Source: Callorhinus ursinus | Lineage: Eukaryota; Chordata; Mammalia; Carnivora; Otariidae | Reading direction: 5' to 3' | DNA length: 64,000 nucleotides | Assembly (NCBI RefSeq): GCF_003265705.1 | Contig: NW_020312848.1 | Span: forward strand, 57,145,707-57,209,706 | Shown: positions 42,831 through 54,801 of the stretch, one piece after another | Layout: the number at the start of each line of letters is the position of its first letter | How positions within the stretch are numbered: the first letter of the stretch is position 1 | Translations under genes and position numbers: made by a program | Notes under the pieces: model-generated | The model's input: the letters and a program-made list of their open reading frames with translations, nothing else | What the model was told of the DNA's origin: nothing | Database searches by the model: none

Positions 42831-44477
42831 TCATTGTAACAATCAGAACCCTACAAAGAAACAGAATCAAACTCAAATGATATGAGACTTTAATGAATAG
42901 AGAAATTAAGGAATTATGGCAAGATTAAGAAAACCAACAAAGAAGTTGAGGAATTTACAGACTAGAAATATAGAGATGTTGTTAGGAGCCCAGTGAGAGT
43001 GGGAGTTGCTAGACAGGGAGTGCAGGACAGAAGCTGTGGAGGGGATGTGAAACGCTGCCAAGAAACACATTTCAGAGAAGACAGGGAATGGGTAACACAC
43101 AAACCTCTTTCTAGCATCCTCTAATTTACTGATGTCTCCAATTGGCTGACTACAAATGGGAGCCAGTTGGCACATGCAATCCACAGATGCAGTCCATAGG
43201 CTTCAGCATCTTAGAACTTATCTGGTGCAAGATAAGTGGACAATAGTTGAATAATCAGCAAACTGACAAAAATAAACTTTATTAAAATAACCTTTTGTAA
43301 TGGTTGCTTCTTATATGAATTTTTCTACTTTGGGCACCAATTAGAGCCCTCATTGTAAGGAATCTCGATTTAACAATACTCAGAGAGAGGTTCTTTAAAT
43401 CAGGATTTGACATACTGTGGCTCAGTGGCTTCTGGTGGTGCCCCAATTCCAAATACCCATTTGCATCCTAACATCCACAGAGGTCATGAAGCTCAGAAAG
43501 AAAAAGTCTTAACCTCTGTTCATCAATGAGACTCAGACAGTTTGATGGTTAAGGGGGCTCCAATAAATGCTAGTTTGCAGAGAAAAAGGGAAAATGGAGT
43601 CTGGTGATCTAGCAATAGAGGCTTGGTTAGCAAAGTTTAGATTCTACTCAAAACTACACAGCTGATTTTTGGCAGTTTTACTACTTCTCACCTCATTACT
43701 TGGGAAATCTTTGCTGAAACACTGTTGTGGCATTGTTGGTGGTACTAGAACCAGAGGAAGTAGTGTGCTATACACGGGCAGTGCCACCCCACAGAATTGT
43801 CTTATCCTGAGCTTTGAAATCCCAGTTTGGCTTGCTGTCATGACCAACGAAAAAGCTGTTACCACTAGTCACCAGAATATTCTAGATTTCAAACAAAGGA
43901 TAAGTTCCCTACCTCTATTAAATGTAACACAGAAGATTCATTCTTTTTCTCAAGAGCAATAAAGTAATTTTCTACTTAGCAACTGCAGTCACAGTGGTCT
44001 CAAAAGTAGAGCCTACTTTTGTCAACTTTGATGTTAACAGATTTCAAGCTTCACTTGGCAACAGTTTCCGTAGTATGGCAACAAAGATGAGAGTGGAATT
44101 CCAGATTCTGCTGTGGAACTCAGCTATCTTTATTGTGGGACAGTGAAATCGTCCTGATTTGTTAGCACAGCAACACGTGATTGGGGTTCTATGACAAAGC
44201 CTGAATTTCCCATAGTCAGCAGGTGGGTAATTGGAACACTGTGGTTTGAATATTGATGTGACTAAATCTGCATTTACCACCTGATGAAGCTCACATACTG
44301 AAATCATAAATAAACGATGTGTAAAAGGACAATCTACTGAAATATTAATTTGAATATTTGTTCTCCCTGTAGTTTTCCCTCTTCCCCAATTTAAGTAGGT
44401 TTGCTAGGCTTGGGGATATCCTGCCTTAGGAATTGGGGAAGATGTGAAGCACAAGGGCCTGAACTCAAAGGCTCTTG
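42831..44477. other. Unassigned, possibly old retroelement sequence
   Basis: Short open frames on both strands (e.g. 43669-43962 plus, 44307-44044 minus) do not resemble any protein I know. The text looks like decayed mobile DNA but was not assigned. Confidence 0.35.
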
Positions 44478-44565
44478 TCTTCTTTGACAAAAGCAAAGAA
44501 GGATGGTCTCTTCAATAAATGGTTTTGAAAAATTGGATATCCACTGCAAAAGAATGAAATTGGAG
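44478..44565 (+). repeat. Short L1 ORF2 fragment
   Basis: TTTGACAAAAGCAAAG...GGTCTCTTCAATAAATGG...TTGGATATCCACTGC matches the L1 ORF2 FDKxGK...SLFNKW...NWTST region. Confidence 0.75.
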
Positions 44566-44879
44566 CCCCAAAGCCTAAGACTTTTGAAGAAGAGAGGCTA
44601 GGGGGGAAGGCTACTGAACACAGACAGACAGGAAAACTGCCCAGAGACTGGGAAGGGGTAGAGGTTTGCGGGTTTGTGAATGACTCATTTTCCCTTATTG
44701 CCATATCCCTCATTGTCCTTACAACCAGGGCTCCCATTGTCCCTGAAGGTTCCTATGTCCCATGGGTGGTGTGGATGCTTCAGAGGCCAGTGGAGCCAGC
44801 TGACTGGGAGAATGATTGTCAGTACAGATTGATTGCTAATGGCAAGGGCCTGCCAGGACCTCTGCACAAACTTGCAGTG

Positions 44880-45715
44880 ATTTCAAACTATATTACAAAG
44901 CTATAGTAATCAAAACAATATGGTATTGGCATAAAAACAAACACATAGATCAATGAAACAGAATAGAGAGCTTAGAAATAAACCCATGCATACACAGTTA
45001 ATTAATCTTTGACAACAGCTCCAAGAATACACAATGGGGAAACGGTACTCTTTTCCATAAAATGGTGCTGGGAGAACTGAATATTCACCTGCAAAAGAAT
45101 GATATTGGACTCCTATCTTATGCCACATAAAAAACAACTCAAATGGATTAAAGTCTTGAATGTAAGAACTCAAACTGTAAAACTCTTAGAAGAAAAGATA
45201 GGGGTAAGATCCTTGATCTTAGTCTTGGCAATGATATTTTGGATTTGGCACCAAAAGCATAAGCAACAAAAGTAAAAACAAAACAAAACCAACAAGTGAA
45301 ACTATATCAAACTAAAAAGCTTCTGCACAGCAAAGGAAACCACCAATAAAATGAAAAAGCAAGCTATGGAATGGGAGAAAATGTTTGTAAACCACTAATC
45401 TGACAAGGGGCTAATATCCAAATATCTCAGAAAATCATACAACTCATTAGCAAAAAAACCAAATAACCCGATTAAAAAATGGTCAAAGGAACTAAACATA
45501 TTTCCAAAGATGACACACAAATGGTCAACAGGTGTGAAAAGATCTCAACACCATTAATCATCAGGGAAATGCAGATCAAAACCACAATGAGATATCACCT
45601 TACATGTATTAGAATGTCTATTACCAAAAAGATAAAAGATACATGCTGGTGAGGACATGGAGGAAAGGAAACCCTTGTATATTGCTGGTGGGAATGTAAA
45701 CTGGAACTGGTAGAA
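44880..45715 (+). repeat. Old L1 ORF2 C-terminal fragment
   Basis: From TTTCAAACTATATTACAAAGC (YYKAVVIK region) through AGCTTCTGCACAGCAAAGG to GTATATTGCTGGTGGGAATGTAAACTGG. Decayed, no 3' tail. Confidence 0.85.
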
Positions 45716-45825
45716 CACGAAACTGTACACTGTTATGTATGCTACCACCTTCATCAAGTATCTTATTGTCTATCTTTAATGGACTACATGGGCTTTGTCC
45801 TTTGAGTTATTTTCTTTTTCTAGAG

Positions 45826-46042
45826 CAGGGTTTCTCAACTGTAACAACTAATGACACTTTGGAATGGATAATTGTTTTGGGAGCCTTTCCTGTACATTGT
45901 AGGATATCTAGCAGCATCCTTGGTTTCTACCCACTGTATGCCCGTAAGCATCCCTCTGCCCTCATCATGACAACAAAAAATGTTTCTAGACAGTGCCAAA
46001 TGTCTCACAGGGGCGAAAATCACCTCCAGTTGAGAACTACCT
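45826..46042 (+). repeat. MER20 (hAT-Charlie) element
   Basis: CAGGGTTTCTCAACTGTAAC to CTCCAGTTGAGAACTACC with CATTGTAGGATATCTAGCAGC inside: nearly complete MER20. Confidence 0.87.
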
Positions 46043-47248
46043 TCTAAAAGGAGCTAATGTAATTCAGAGTTAAATTTCTTTTGGGATAGGTTGTTAATAT
46101 GCACCACACATACTGAAAGTTTTGTGTTCCCTTTTTTATTTGTATGAAGAATCATTTACCATTGGAAAAACGCATTGATGGTGTTTTGTATTACAGCAAT
46201 TTCTCTTAGTTCGACAGATATAAACCTTGGGGGAGGATCTTTTAAGAAGGCAACCTTTAGGTTAAACAGAAATATATACAAATGTAGCTTATTCTTATAT
46301 ATTTTTACATGAATATGTTTATATACAAATTTATTGTTCTATTATATCTGAGAATAGAAATTCAAAAGAAAAGTGGAGCTTAGCTTAAAGAACAAAGCTG
46401 AAATGTTTTACCATTTCAGCACCAAAGAAAAAGGAGAGAAAAAATTGTAATAAAATTCAAAATGTCAGTATTTTGAAGTAGTTTGTTTTAAACATAGAGA
46501 AATCAGATTTCCTCAAAAGGTAATATTTTAAAAGATGTACCCAAACACAATTTTCCTGTGTTTTAAGACAATAAACTTTATATTCAACACATTTAATTTG
46601 CTAATAAAAACTCTTCATTATTAAAAAATTCCTAAAAGTCATACTATAAAAGAGTACTGTTATTTCCCCAAAGGCTTCATTCCAAAAGATAAGCAGTCTC
46701 AAATTTAAACCTTTTTTATGACTATGTTAAGTACATCTATTATACTTCTTCTTGCTATAAAATCTCTTCTGATAGAAAGGAACAAAAATTAAATCTGCTT
46801 TCTCATGCCAAATCTTCAGTGTTTCCCAGCTGTGTTGGTGTTTCAAGGCAGGCTCTTTCCTTTTGGAGTCAGTGTAATGAGCTATAATTGATGGTGGCAA
46901 TGACTATGACCAAGCATGAAGTGAGCACTTCTCATGTAAGCTCATTCAAGGAGTTCTGTGCAATCACTTCTGTGTCAGAGTCCTAAGTTTTTAGAGTGAA
47001 TGAACAAAATCATTTAAAAAAAAAAAAAGAAACCCTCTATTTTGAACATGATGGTTTTGTTGTTTGTTTTTTGCTGGCTTATAAATCTCAAAGTTCTTTT
47101 CTTGTTTTGGAGGTTTAAGAGTGGTTTATTTTTCAGAACTTGAGTTTCCTCCACTGTGTCAGTGATTTCTTTGATATCATATCATTATGATAAAAAATCT
47201 TGAGGAAAAAATTATAAATCAAGTAAAAGATTAAGAAATATATTTCCT
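46043..47248. other. Unique intergenic sequence
   Basis: No gene or repeat assigned. Confidence 0.5.
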
Positions 47249-47478
47249 GGGGCACCTGGGTGGCTCAGTCAGTTAGGTGTCCAACTCTTGGTTTCAGCTC
47301 AGGTCATGATCTCAGGGTCCTGAGATTGAGCTCCATTCAGGCTCCGCGCTCAGTAGAGAGTCTGCTTGAGATTCTCTCCCACCTTCCCTCTCGCCCTTCC
47401 CCTCCCTCTGTGCACACACTCTCTCTCTTTCTCTCTCTCTCTCAAATAGATAAATAAATAAAATCTTTTTTTTTTTTT
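47249..47478 (+). mobile_element. Can-SINE
   Basis: GGGGCACCTGGGTGGCTCAG head, long CT tract, tail. Flanks AAGAAATATATTTCCT / AAGAAATATACTTCCT are the target duplication. Confidence 0.94.
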
Positions 47479-47696
47479 AAAGAAATATACTTCCTATGTT
47501 CTTTTGGGGACTGCTACAATTTTCCTATGAAATTTCAAAGTCGTGTGTGGCATGTTATCTTACTAGTGAGTGGAAGGGGTACATAGCAGTAAGTTTAATA
47601 ATGTCCTGATGAGTAAACTGTGCACATATATAAGGAAAAATAAATGTAGAGAGGCCTTTCATTAAAAAAAATATTAAAAATTCAGTTAGGAATCAC

Positions 47697-48126
47697 CTGA
47701 TGTGGGAAACAAAGGCAGAAAGAAATGTAAATAAAATTAAATGTCCTTATCACCTGCAGCCATTTGACAAATACTTGAGGCAGGCAGAGTATAAAGTTCC
47801 TCCAGGAAGCTCCCAACTGTCTTAATGTTAATGCCTTGCTAGAGGAAAAAACAATCTTAGTCCAACAAGGACAAGGCCTGTGGTAGCCTATGAGTCTTCT
47901 TTAGCAGATGAAACTCCTTTTGAAACTTCCCTTCCCTTTACTTCCCCCAACTGAAAAGGATATAATCAGTTACTCCTCACAATCCAGGGGCAGCAGCAGC
48001 TCCTTCTGCCCACGGGTCCTGTCCCCATGCTTTAATAAAACCATCATTTTGCACCAAAGATATCTCAAGAATTCTTTCTTGGCCGTTGGCTATGGGCCTC
48101 ATCAACACTACTTCAAAAACTGTATC
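47697..48126 (+). repeat. Retroviral LTR fragment (same family as 50202-52085)
   Basis: Shares CTTGCTAGAGG, TGAGTCTTCTTTAGCA, a TATA-like AGGATATAATCAG, GGTCCTGTCCCCATGCTTTAATAAAA and TTTTGCACCAAAGA with the LTRs near 50-52 kb. 5' truncated, non-coding. Confidence 0.78.
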
Positions 48127-48264
48127 CAAACATGAAATCCTAGTTAAAAGAGACCTGGAGAGGTCCCCAAGTTCAAATATTCTAACTCACTGAAAAAAAA
48201 AATCTTTTCCAAAAGCACGGTGATCCCTGGAATTGTAACTGATGAGGAACTTCAAGGAACGATG

Positions 48265-48475
48265 AGGCATTTGAAGCTAAGGGCCAGTATCTTCTCTTGC
48301 CTAAACATCTTTACAACCCTGTTGTCTAAGTGCCAGTATCTGCATTTCACAGAACAGAAAACCATGGCTGAGGGAAGGTCAAGGAACTCGTTCATGAGTT
48401 CACAGATGGGAAGTAGCTGAGCTGGCATTTAAACCTGTTTTTCTGAATTTAAGACCAAAGCTCTGCCTGTTTAAT
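48265..48475 (-). repeat. MIR
   Basis: CATTTCACAGAACAGAAAACCATGGCTGAGGG and GGGAAGTAGCTGAGCTGGCATTTAAACC follow reversed MIR. Confidence 0.7.
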
Positions 48476-48580
48476 CACATTTCTATAATTCCCCTTATTT
48501 ACTTCTCCAAACATTCAGCAAACTTGAATGTATATATGGTTTCTAACTGGATCCTTGTGTTTATTTAAAACATATTATCA

Positions 48581-48778
48581 GGGTGCCTGGGTGGCTCAGT
48601 CGGTTAAGCGACTGCCTTCAGCTCAGGTCATGATCCTGGAGTCCCGGGATTGAGTCCCGCATCGGGCTCCCTGGTCGGCGGGGAGTCTGCTTCTCCTTCT
48701 GACCCTCTTCCCTCTCGTGCTTTCTCTCATTCTCTCTCTGAAATAAATAAATAAAATTAAAAAAATAAAAATAAAAAT
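48581..48778 (+). mobile_element. Can-SINE, young-looking
   Basis: GGGTGCCTGGGTGGCTCAGTCGG head. Perfect 14-bp duplication AAAACATATTATCA at 48567-48580 and 48779-48792. Confidence 0.95.
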
Positions 48779-49115
48779 AAAACATATTATCACATATCCA
48801 ACTATCTAGGTCACTATTATCCATTAATCCATTTTTTAATTGGTGCCTTTTAAGGTAAATCTCAGACATCAGTACACTTCCCCTCAAATACTTCTGGATG
48901 TATATTAACTAGAGTTTAGTATTTATTTATATCTTAAAATAACATTTCTATAAAATGAAATGCTCAGATCTCAAGCAAACTACAGGGTGAGCATCCACAA
49001 ATGCATACATCTGTGCAACCCAAATCCCTGTCAAAATACAGAACATTACTCAGAACGGTTCCTCATGTCTCTTACCAGCAAATCCCCTTCCTCCATCAGA
49101 ATTATTTTGATTTTT

Positions 49116-49271
49116 CAGGGCACCTGGGTGGCTCAGTTGGTTGGGCGACTGCCTTCAGCTCAGGTCATGATCCTGGACTCCCAGGATCGAGTCTGCTTCT
49201 CCCTCCGACCCTTCCCCTCATGTGCTCTCTCTCTTTCATTCTCTCTCTCTGTCTCAAATAAATAAATAAAT
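49116..49271 (+). mobile_element. Can-SINE with internal deletion
   Basis: Lacks the ATCGGGCTCCCTGCTC block, so it is about 156 bp. Duplication AGAATTATTTTGATTTTT at 49098-49115 and 49272-49289. Confidence 0.95.
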
Positions 49272-49395
49272 AGAATTATTTTGATTTTTTTCTACCCTAG
49301 ACTAATTTTACTTAATTTAGAACTTTATATAAATAGAGTGATACAGTATATACTCTTTGCAGTAAAGTTTTCACTCAGCATACCGTTTAGAGATC

Positions 49396-50033
49396 TGTAG
49401 AGAGCAGAATGGAGTCTCTCCTGTCCAGCAGGAGCCTGTGTCAAGCAATGACGCAAGCAGGTAAGGTCCTGCAGCCAGGAGACATTGCCGGCACCCACGC
49501 TAGCTGAACCCCCAGCACTGACAACAGAGCAGAACCAGAGGAGGGCTGCAGAGACCCAAAACCGATTCATTCTCTTTAAAAAGGGAAGGATTTGGTTAGA
49601 AAACAGACTCTTCAGACCTGACCCCTCTATGTCTGACCCCTTAAAAAAGGCAACTGCCGCCGAAGGCTCTGCCTGATGGACGTTCGAACAGAACCGAGAG
49701 CCTTCCCTGCTGGAACATCAGAAGCAGTCAGTGCCGAGAGCTGACCTGGACCAGACGGAGCCCTTAGCTCAGCTGTGCGCCCCCAGCCTGACTTCGCGTT
49801 CGGTTCATGAACTTCCTGCACCCTTCTGTTGTCTTGTTTGTTGTGTGGCTTGTCATCTGTCCTGCTCCCTGTGCTATGTAAGCAGCCAAGCTTAATTACA
49901 TGGTGAATTGTCATGGAGTTTGAAATCCTGGACCTGCTTTATATTGTGATTTAACTTTGCTTTATGACTGAATAAAGCTGACACTGTGTAAAGACACAAC
50001 TTGTGTGTGCGCCTTCATTGTGTGCTCATGACA
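49396..50033 (+). repeat. Solo LTR with 5-bp target duplication
   Basis: A 638-bp unit begins TGTAGAGAGC and ends GCTCATGACA (TGT...ACA), flanked on both sides by AGATC (49391-49395 and 50034-50038). CpG-bearing, with GACTGAATAAAGCTGAC as the polyadenylation region at about 49967-49982. No coding frame. The retroviral family is not identified; solo status is inferred from the ends. Confidence 0.75.
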
Positions 50034-50201
50034 AGATCCATCAATGCTACTGCATGCATTATGACTTTTTTCCTTTTCTTGTTGAATAGCATTCCATTTT
50101 AGAATACGACACATTTTGCTTATCCATTTTCCTATTAATTGATCCCTGAGCAGTGTCTAGTTTTGTTAGGTACCAAGAATAAATTTCTGGCTTCCAGGTT
50201 C

Positions 50202-50755
50202 TGGCATCTAAGTGATGAGGGAGCAGAAGGCAAGCTGAAGACAAAGCACAGTCTGACACCCCCAAAGCCACCCCCCCCCCAACCAGGTGGGATATGTGTG
50301 ACATTCCTCAGGCACCCCTGGATGCCCTAAAAACAAAGGCAGGAGGAAATGCAGGTAAAATTAAATCTCCTTATAACTTGCAACCCATTGACAAATACTT
50401 GAGATAGGCATAATAGAACATTCCTCCAGGAAACTTCCAACTATATTAATGTTAATGTCTTGCTGGAGGGGAAAACAATTTTAGCTTGACAGTAGCAAGG
50501 CCTCTGGTATACCATGAGTCTTCTTTGCACATGAAAATTCTTTTGGAAACCTCCCTTTTCCTTTAGCTCCCCCAATTCCCAGGTACATAATGAGTCACCC
50601 CTCACACTTGTCATGCCACTCTTTCTGCCCATGGGTCCTGTCCCCATGATTTAATAAAATCAGCTTTTTGCACCAAAGACGCCTCAAGAATTCTTTCTTG
50701 GCTGTCCGCTCCGGACCCCACCAACATTCCAAAACTACATCACAAGGAGCTTGGT
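50202..50755 (+). repeat. Retroviral LTR, left copy
   Basis: From about TGATGAGGGAGCAGAAGG (50213) to ATTCCAAAACTACATCA. It has a promoter-like GGTACATAATGAG and TTTAATAAAATC before GCACCAAAGACGCC. Same family as the copy ending 52085; class I (gamma-like) is a guess from LTR layout. Exact left end uncertain by about 11 bp. Confidence 0.78.
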
Positions 50756-51469
50756 AGTCTACAAGTAAAATGCTGAACAGACTGAAAAAAATCAACAACT
50801 CTTTTTGGGTCCTTAAGAGAGGGGAGGCCACAGGGCAAACCTCCTTCCTCAAGATTAGAGAGACAGTTGAATTCAGGGAGCCATGACTTACCGGATTCAC
50901 AAACAGAAGCTGCCTCCACAACAAACACTGGGCGGGGCGGGGCGGGGCGGGGCTGAGAACCGGGAGTGTAATTAACAAATTGCTGGAGGCTCCGTGTGGA
51001 CAAGTCAGAGTTTAAAACTCCAGGGGGACCCAGTCATAGGACCCCCACAATATCGTGAGATTTACCTCCAGGAATTCAACCAGATTCTCACAGTAAATAA
51101 TGGAAAAAATCCCCTCGTACTTCTAGCAGAGGGAGGGGAAAAGGAACCATTTTGAAATGAGACAGAGCATTCGGTTCTACTAACAAGGCCTGCCCTCAGG
51201 GTAAACTAATTAACCTAGGCCTAACCAGCTGGGGTATTATCAGAGCCCAACACCTGGGGAAGGGAAGTACCCAACTCCAGCCCACTTTAGCCTCCTGTCT
51301 CACCAACGTGGAAAGAAAAAAAACTAATTTGTGAAGTCTACAGTCCAGGGGCAAAGGTTCGTGAGAAGACAGATCTAATCATAGGACTATCAAATGCTTC
51401 CCCTCCCCCCACAAATAACCACCACATTACTAAAGTCCCATTTAAGCACTTCTTTTTACTGGTACATTC
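50756..51469 (+). repeat. Short internal region between two LTRs
   Basis: About 0.7 kb, no gag, pol or env similarity seen. Holds a GGGGC tandem run at 50931-50953 and GGGACCCAGTCATAGGACCCCC at about 51025. No clear primer-binding site or polypurine tract. Consistent with a deleted provirus. Confidence 0.55.
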
Positions 51470-52085
51470 TGTCTAGCTGATGAGGGAACAGAAGGCAAGC
51501 TGAGGACAAAGCAGAAGCTGACACCCCACAACTGCCCCCATGGGCACCCAGGCACTCCTTGGTTGAAGGAAAAAAAAATAGTTTACTTATGGAGATCACA
51601 ATCCTGCAGGACAAGAGTCTCCCTCAGTTTTACAAATGTCTTAGCAATTTACAAGAACAAAGCATTTCTATCAATGGCCTAGCTGCCAGAAAAAAATGTA
51701 GATACAATCAAATGTCCTTATAATCTGCAACCCATTGACAGATACTTGAAGTGGGCAAAGTGTTAATGTTCCTCCAGGAAGTTCCCAACTATCTTCATGT
51801 TGATACCTTGCTAGAGGGAAAAACAACTTTAACTTGACAATGGCAAAGCCTCCTGTGTCCTGTGAATCTTCTTTAGCATATGAAAGTTCTTTTGAAACCT
51901 CTGTTTTTCCTTACCTTCCCCCCAACCCCATAGTATATAACCAGCCACCCCTCACAACCCCGGTGCAGCAGCTCTTTCTGTCCCCAGGTCCTGTCTCCGT
52001 GCTTTAATAAACCACCTATTTGCACCAAAGACGTCTCAAGAATTATCCAGACCTCACCTCACCGATATTCCAAAACCACATCATA
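51470..52085 (+). repeat. Retroviral LTR, right copy
   Basis: Begins around GCTGATGAGGGAACAGAAGG, has TAGTATATAACCAGCC (TATA-like) and GTGCTTTAATAAACC, and ends ATTCCAAAACCACATCA. About 100 bp longer than the left copy (51570-51680 region) and clearly diverged from it. Confidence 0.78.
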
Positions 52086-52115
52086 GCTATCAAGAAAAAA
52101 ACTACCAGGCATATC

Positions 52116-52305
52116 GTGGCATCTGGGTGGCTCAGTTGGTTAAGCATCTGACTCTTGATAGCAGCTCAGGTCATGATCTCAGCATTCTGAGATCCAGGCC
52201 CATGTCAGGTTCTATGCTGTGCGTGGTGCCTACTTAAGATTTTCTCCGGCCCTCGCCCCCCCATCCCTCTCTCTAAAAAACAAACAAAAAACAAAAACAC
52301 ACACA
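52116..52305 (+). mobile_element. Can-SINE, older
   Basis: GTGGCATCTGGGTGGCTCAG head, A/C-rich tail; CTACCAGGCA / TTACCAGGCA flanks. Confidence 0.9.
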
Positions 52306-52309
52306 AAAA

Positions 52310-52560
52310 GAAAAAATTACCAGGCACACCAAAAGGCACACAATACAATTTGAATAGACAGAATAAGCATCAGAACAACATGGAAGGTATGTTAGAATTA
52401 TCAGACTGGAAATTTAAAATAACCGTGATGCATATGTGAAGGACTCTAATGGATAAAGTAGACAGCATGCAAGAATGGGTGGGCAATGTAAGCAGAAAGA
52501 TGGAAATCCTAAGAACGAACCAAAAACAAATGATAGACCTTTTTGTTGTAAAGATAATTC
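52310..52560 (+). repeat. Old L1 ORF1-region fragment
   Basis: TTATCAGACTGGAAATTTAAAATAACC, CTCTAATGGATAAAGTAGACAGC, ATGCAAGAA and AAGATGGAAATCCTAAGAACGAACC match the L1 ORF1 leader region. Confidence 0.7.
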
Positions 52561-54034
52561 CTCATAGTTGACAAAAGTAATAGATATTAAATAAATAACA
52601 TAGTCAATAAGACTTTCTGAAATTATGCTACTTGAGAAATAATTTAATATAGAGAAAATAAACAGATTTATATAAAGTTATCAGCAACCATTTTCTTACA
52701 TTGAAATCACATTCAATATTTTTCCTAACATTTGTAATATTAACATCCAGCACTCACTTTTAAACCCATGTCCTAAAATTTTGTTCTCTTTGGCTCTAAT
52801 CATCATTCTCAACTGGAAAAGTATAGCTATGTCAACACCCAAATTTGGAGGAAAGTCATTTGAAACCTGAAAAGTAACCACCAGTTTTCTGGGAACTCTG
52901 CAGATTGCCCTATCTGGACAAAATTACTTTATAGTTTCCATTTAAGATAATATTCTGAATACTCCCAGTTATGGTTAGCTGCCTTAATATTTATCCTGTT
53001 TTTATACACTACTATAGCAAAAACTCATTATTTTGGGGTATGGCTGGAAGGATTCATTTTTTAGAATGATGTTAAATGTGTAAATTAAGGAATCTTATAA
53101 AAAAGAACATTTTTTATTTCAAGCACATGCAGTAATTTAATTGCTAAGATAATTCCAGGTAGAAATCTCAATGTCCTTGCTTTAAAAAACAAATGGATGG
53201 AACTGCATTTGTAAATACTTGCATCTACTTTGGTTTAAGCATTAAGCTTTCTAAAAGTCCATACAATTTATTTTTTTTAAGAAGTGGAACTAGATTTAGA
53301 ATTTTAGTGCTAAAAATGACTTTGGAGATCATTTATCAATTTGGGAAGTCAATTTGTTTGGCAAAGCCATTCTTTATTGAGAGTGCATTGGTATATTTCA
53401 GCTCCATTTGAATGAATGATCAAACATCCAAGATTATATTGCATTACTCAAGATTCAAATATAGCAAATGTCTGATTTTGGCAAGGGCTTATGTATATAC
53501 AATCATATTTTAATTCTTGACATGGAAAATTCACTATATCAGTGAAGAAGAATTTAACTTACAGTTAAAGTTAATTTTAAAGTAGTCAAGTATTATTTTT
53601 GACCAAAATAAAAGTGTGTAATTCATCTTGTGACTTTTAAGCATTCTTATCTACAGGAAAAGGGGCTTTTTTATATAATTACAAAGATTTACATTTTTGA
53701 CATCAGTAAAAATTCTTAGAAGTCATAGAAGCTTTGGAGTTTTTAATATTTTTCCTTGAAAATATATTAGTTATGAGGTACTCCATATATATTTAGTGAG
53801 TATAGAAGTTAATTTTGGTTTTAGTACTTCTGTACAATTTTTAGTATAATTATTATTTAGTTAACCAAAATTTACTTAACAGAATTCTAAATCTGAACAA
53901 TTTTAAACTTACTTTATAAATTAAGTCACAGATTTGCTCCAAAGAACAACAGCTCTTCATTCATGCATTATCATGCACACTATCTACTGTTGTGCCAACA
54001 GAACTTTCTGCAATCATGGAAATGTTCTACATCT
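52561..54034. other. Unique AT-rich sequence
   Basis: No gene or repeat assigned. Confidence 0.5.
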
Positions 54035-54190
54035 GTGTCCTCCAATAGGGAGCCACTCTGTGGTTACTGAAGCGCTCAGCATGTGGCTAGTATGAATGGG
54101 AACTGAATTTTTAAATTATGTTTAATTTTAGTTAATTTAAATTTAAGTAGTCACATATTGTTAGTGCCTACTATATTTGACAGCATCAAT
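54035..54190. repeat. hAT-type MITE remnant (MER5-like)
   Basis: CAATAGGGAGCCACTCTGTGG, GTGGCTAGTATGAATGGGAACTGAATTTTTAAATT and a TTAATTTAAATTTAAGTAG core; family assignment tentative. Confidence 0.45.
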
Positions 54191-54584
54191 TCCAGACTTT
54201 CATGTTCCTAGGTGTAATTCTTTTTCTATGCCTTGGAGTTCGTATGAAATAAAGCTATTGTCTAATTCCTGACTTTTCCAAGATATTTTCAAGTTCAGGA
54301 ACAATCATCTTTATGTTTCATTATCCCTTCATTATGACCACCACCATTTGTTAAGTGAATAAATTGGTTAGAAATTAAATGATCAATACAAAATTTACTA
54401 ATTTATAATTCCTATTGTTAGGTGTTCATCAATTGCTAGACACCTAAATATTCCAACAAACATTTCACAAAAATCATTATTTATAAATGAGGACCGACCA
54501 CCACTCCATCAATTTGATGTGCTGTTTCTTCCTCTCATACAAGAAAAAAATGAATAAACAAAAGCATTTAAAGAGATATCTGAG

Positions 54585-54788
54585 GGGTGCCTGGGTGGTT
54601 CATTTGGTTGAGCGTCTACCTTTGGCTCATGTCATGAACCCAGGGTCCTGGGGTGGAGCCCAGAGAGGGGGTCCCTGCTCAGTGGGGAGCCTGCTTCTCC
54701 CTCTCCCTCTCCCTCTTCCACTCCTCTCCCTGCTCATGTTCTCTCTCTCTTTCTGTCTCAAATAAATGAAATCTTTAAAAAAAAAGAG
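54585..54788 (+). mobile_element. Can-SINE
   Basis: GGGTGCCTGGGTGGTTCATTTGG head. Duplication AGAGATATCTGAG at 54572-54584 and 54789-54801. Confidence 0.95.
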
Positions 54789-54801
54789 AGAGATATCTGA
54801 G

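Larger units (their letters stand above)
48793..50190 (-). repeat. Old L1/HAL1-type 3' end, split by a SINE and an LTR
   Basis: Pieces at about 48793-49115, 49272-49395 and 50034-50190 read together as a reversed old L1 3' end (ATAGAGTGATACAGTATATACTC...TTCACTCAGCATACC, then GTTGAATAGCATTCCATTTTAG). Confidence 0.6.

Noticed and set aside
43669..44307. Open frames on both strands as a possible pseudogene
   Set aside because: No protein family recognised in either translation; insufficient support to call a gene or pseudogene.
49485..49676. Open frames on both strands of the solo LTR
   Set aside because: Short, overlapping and inside an LTR; no coding similarity.
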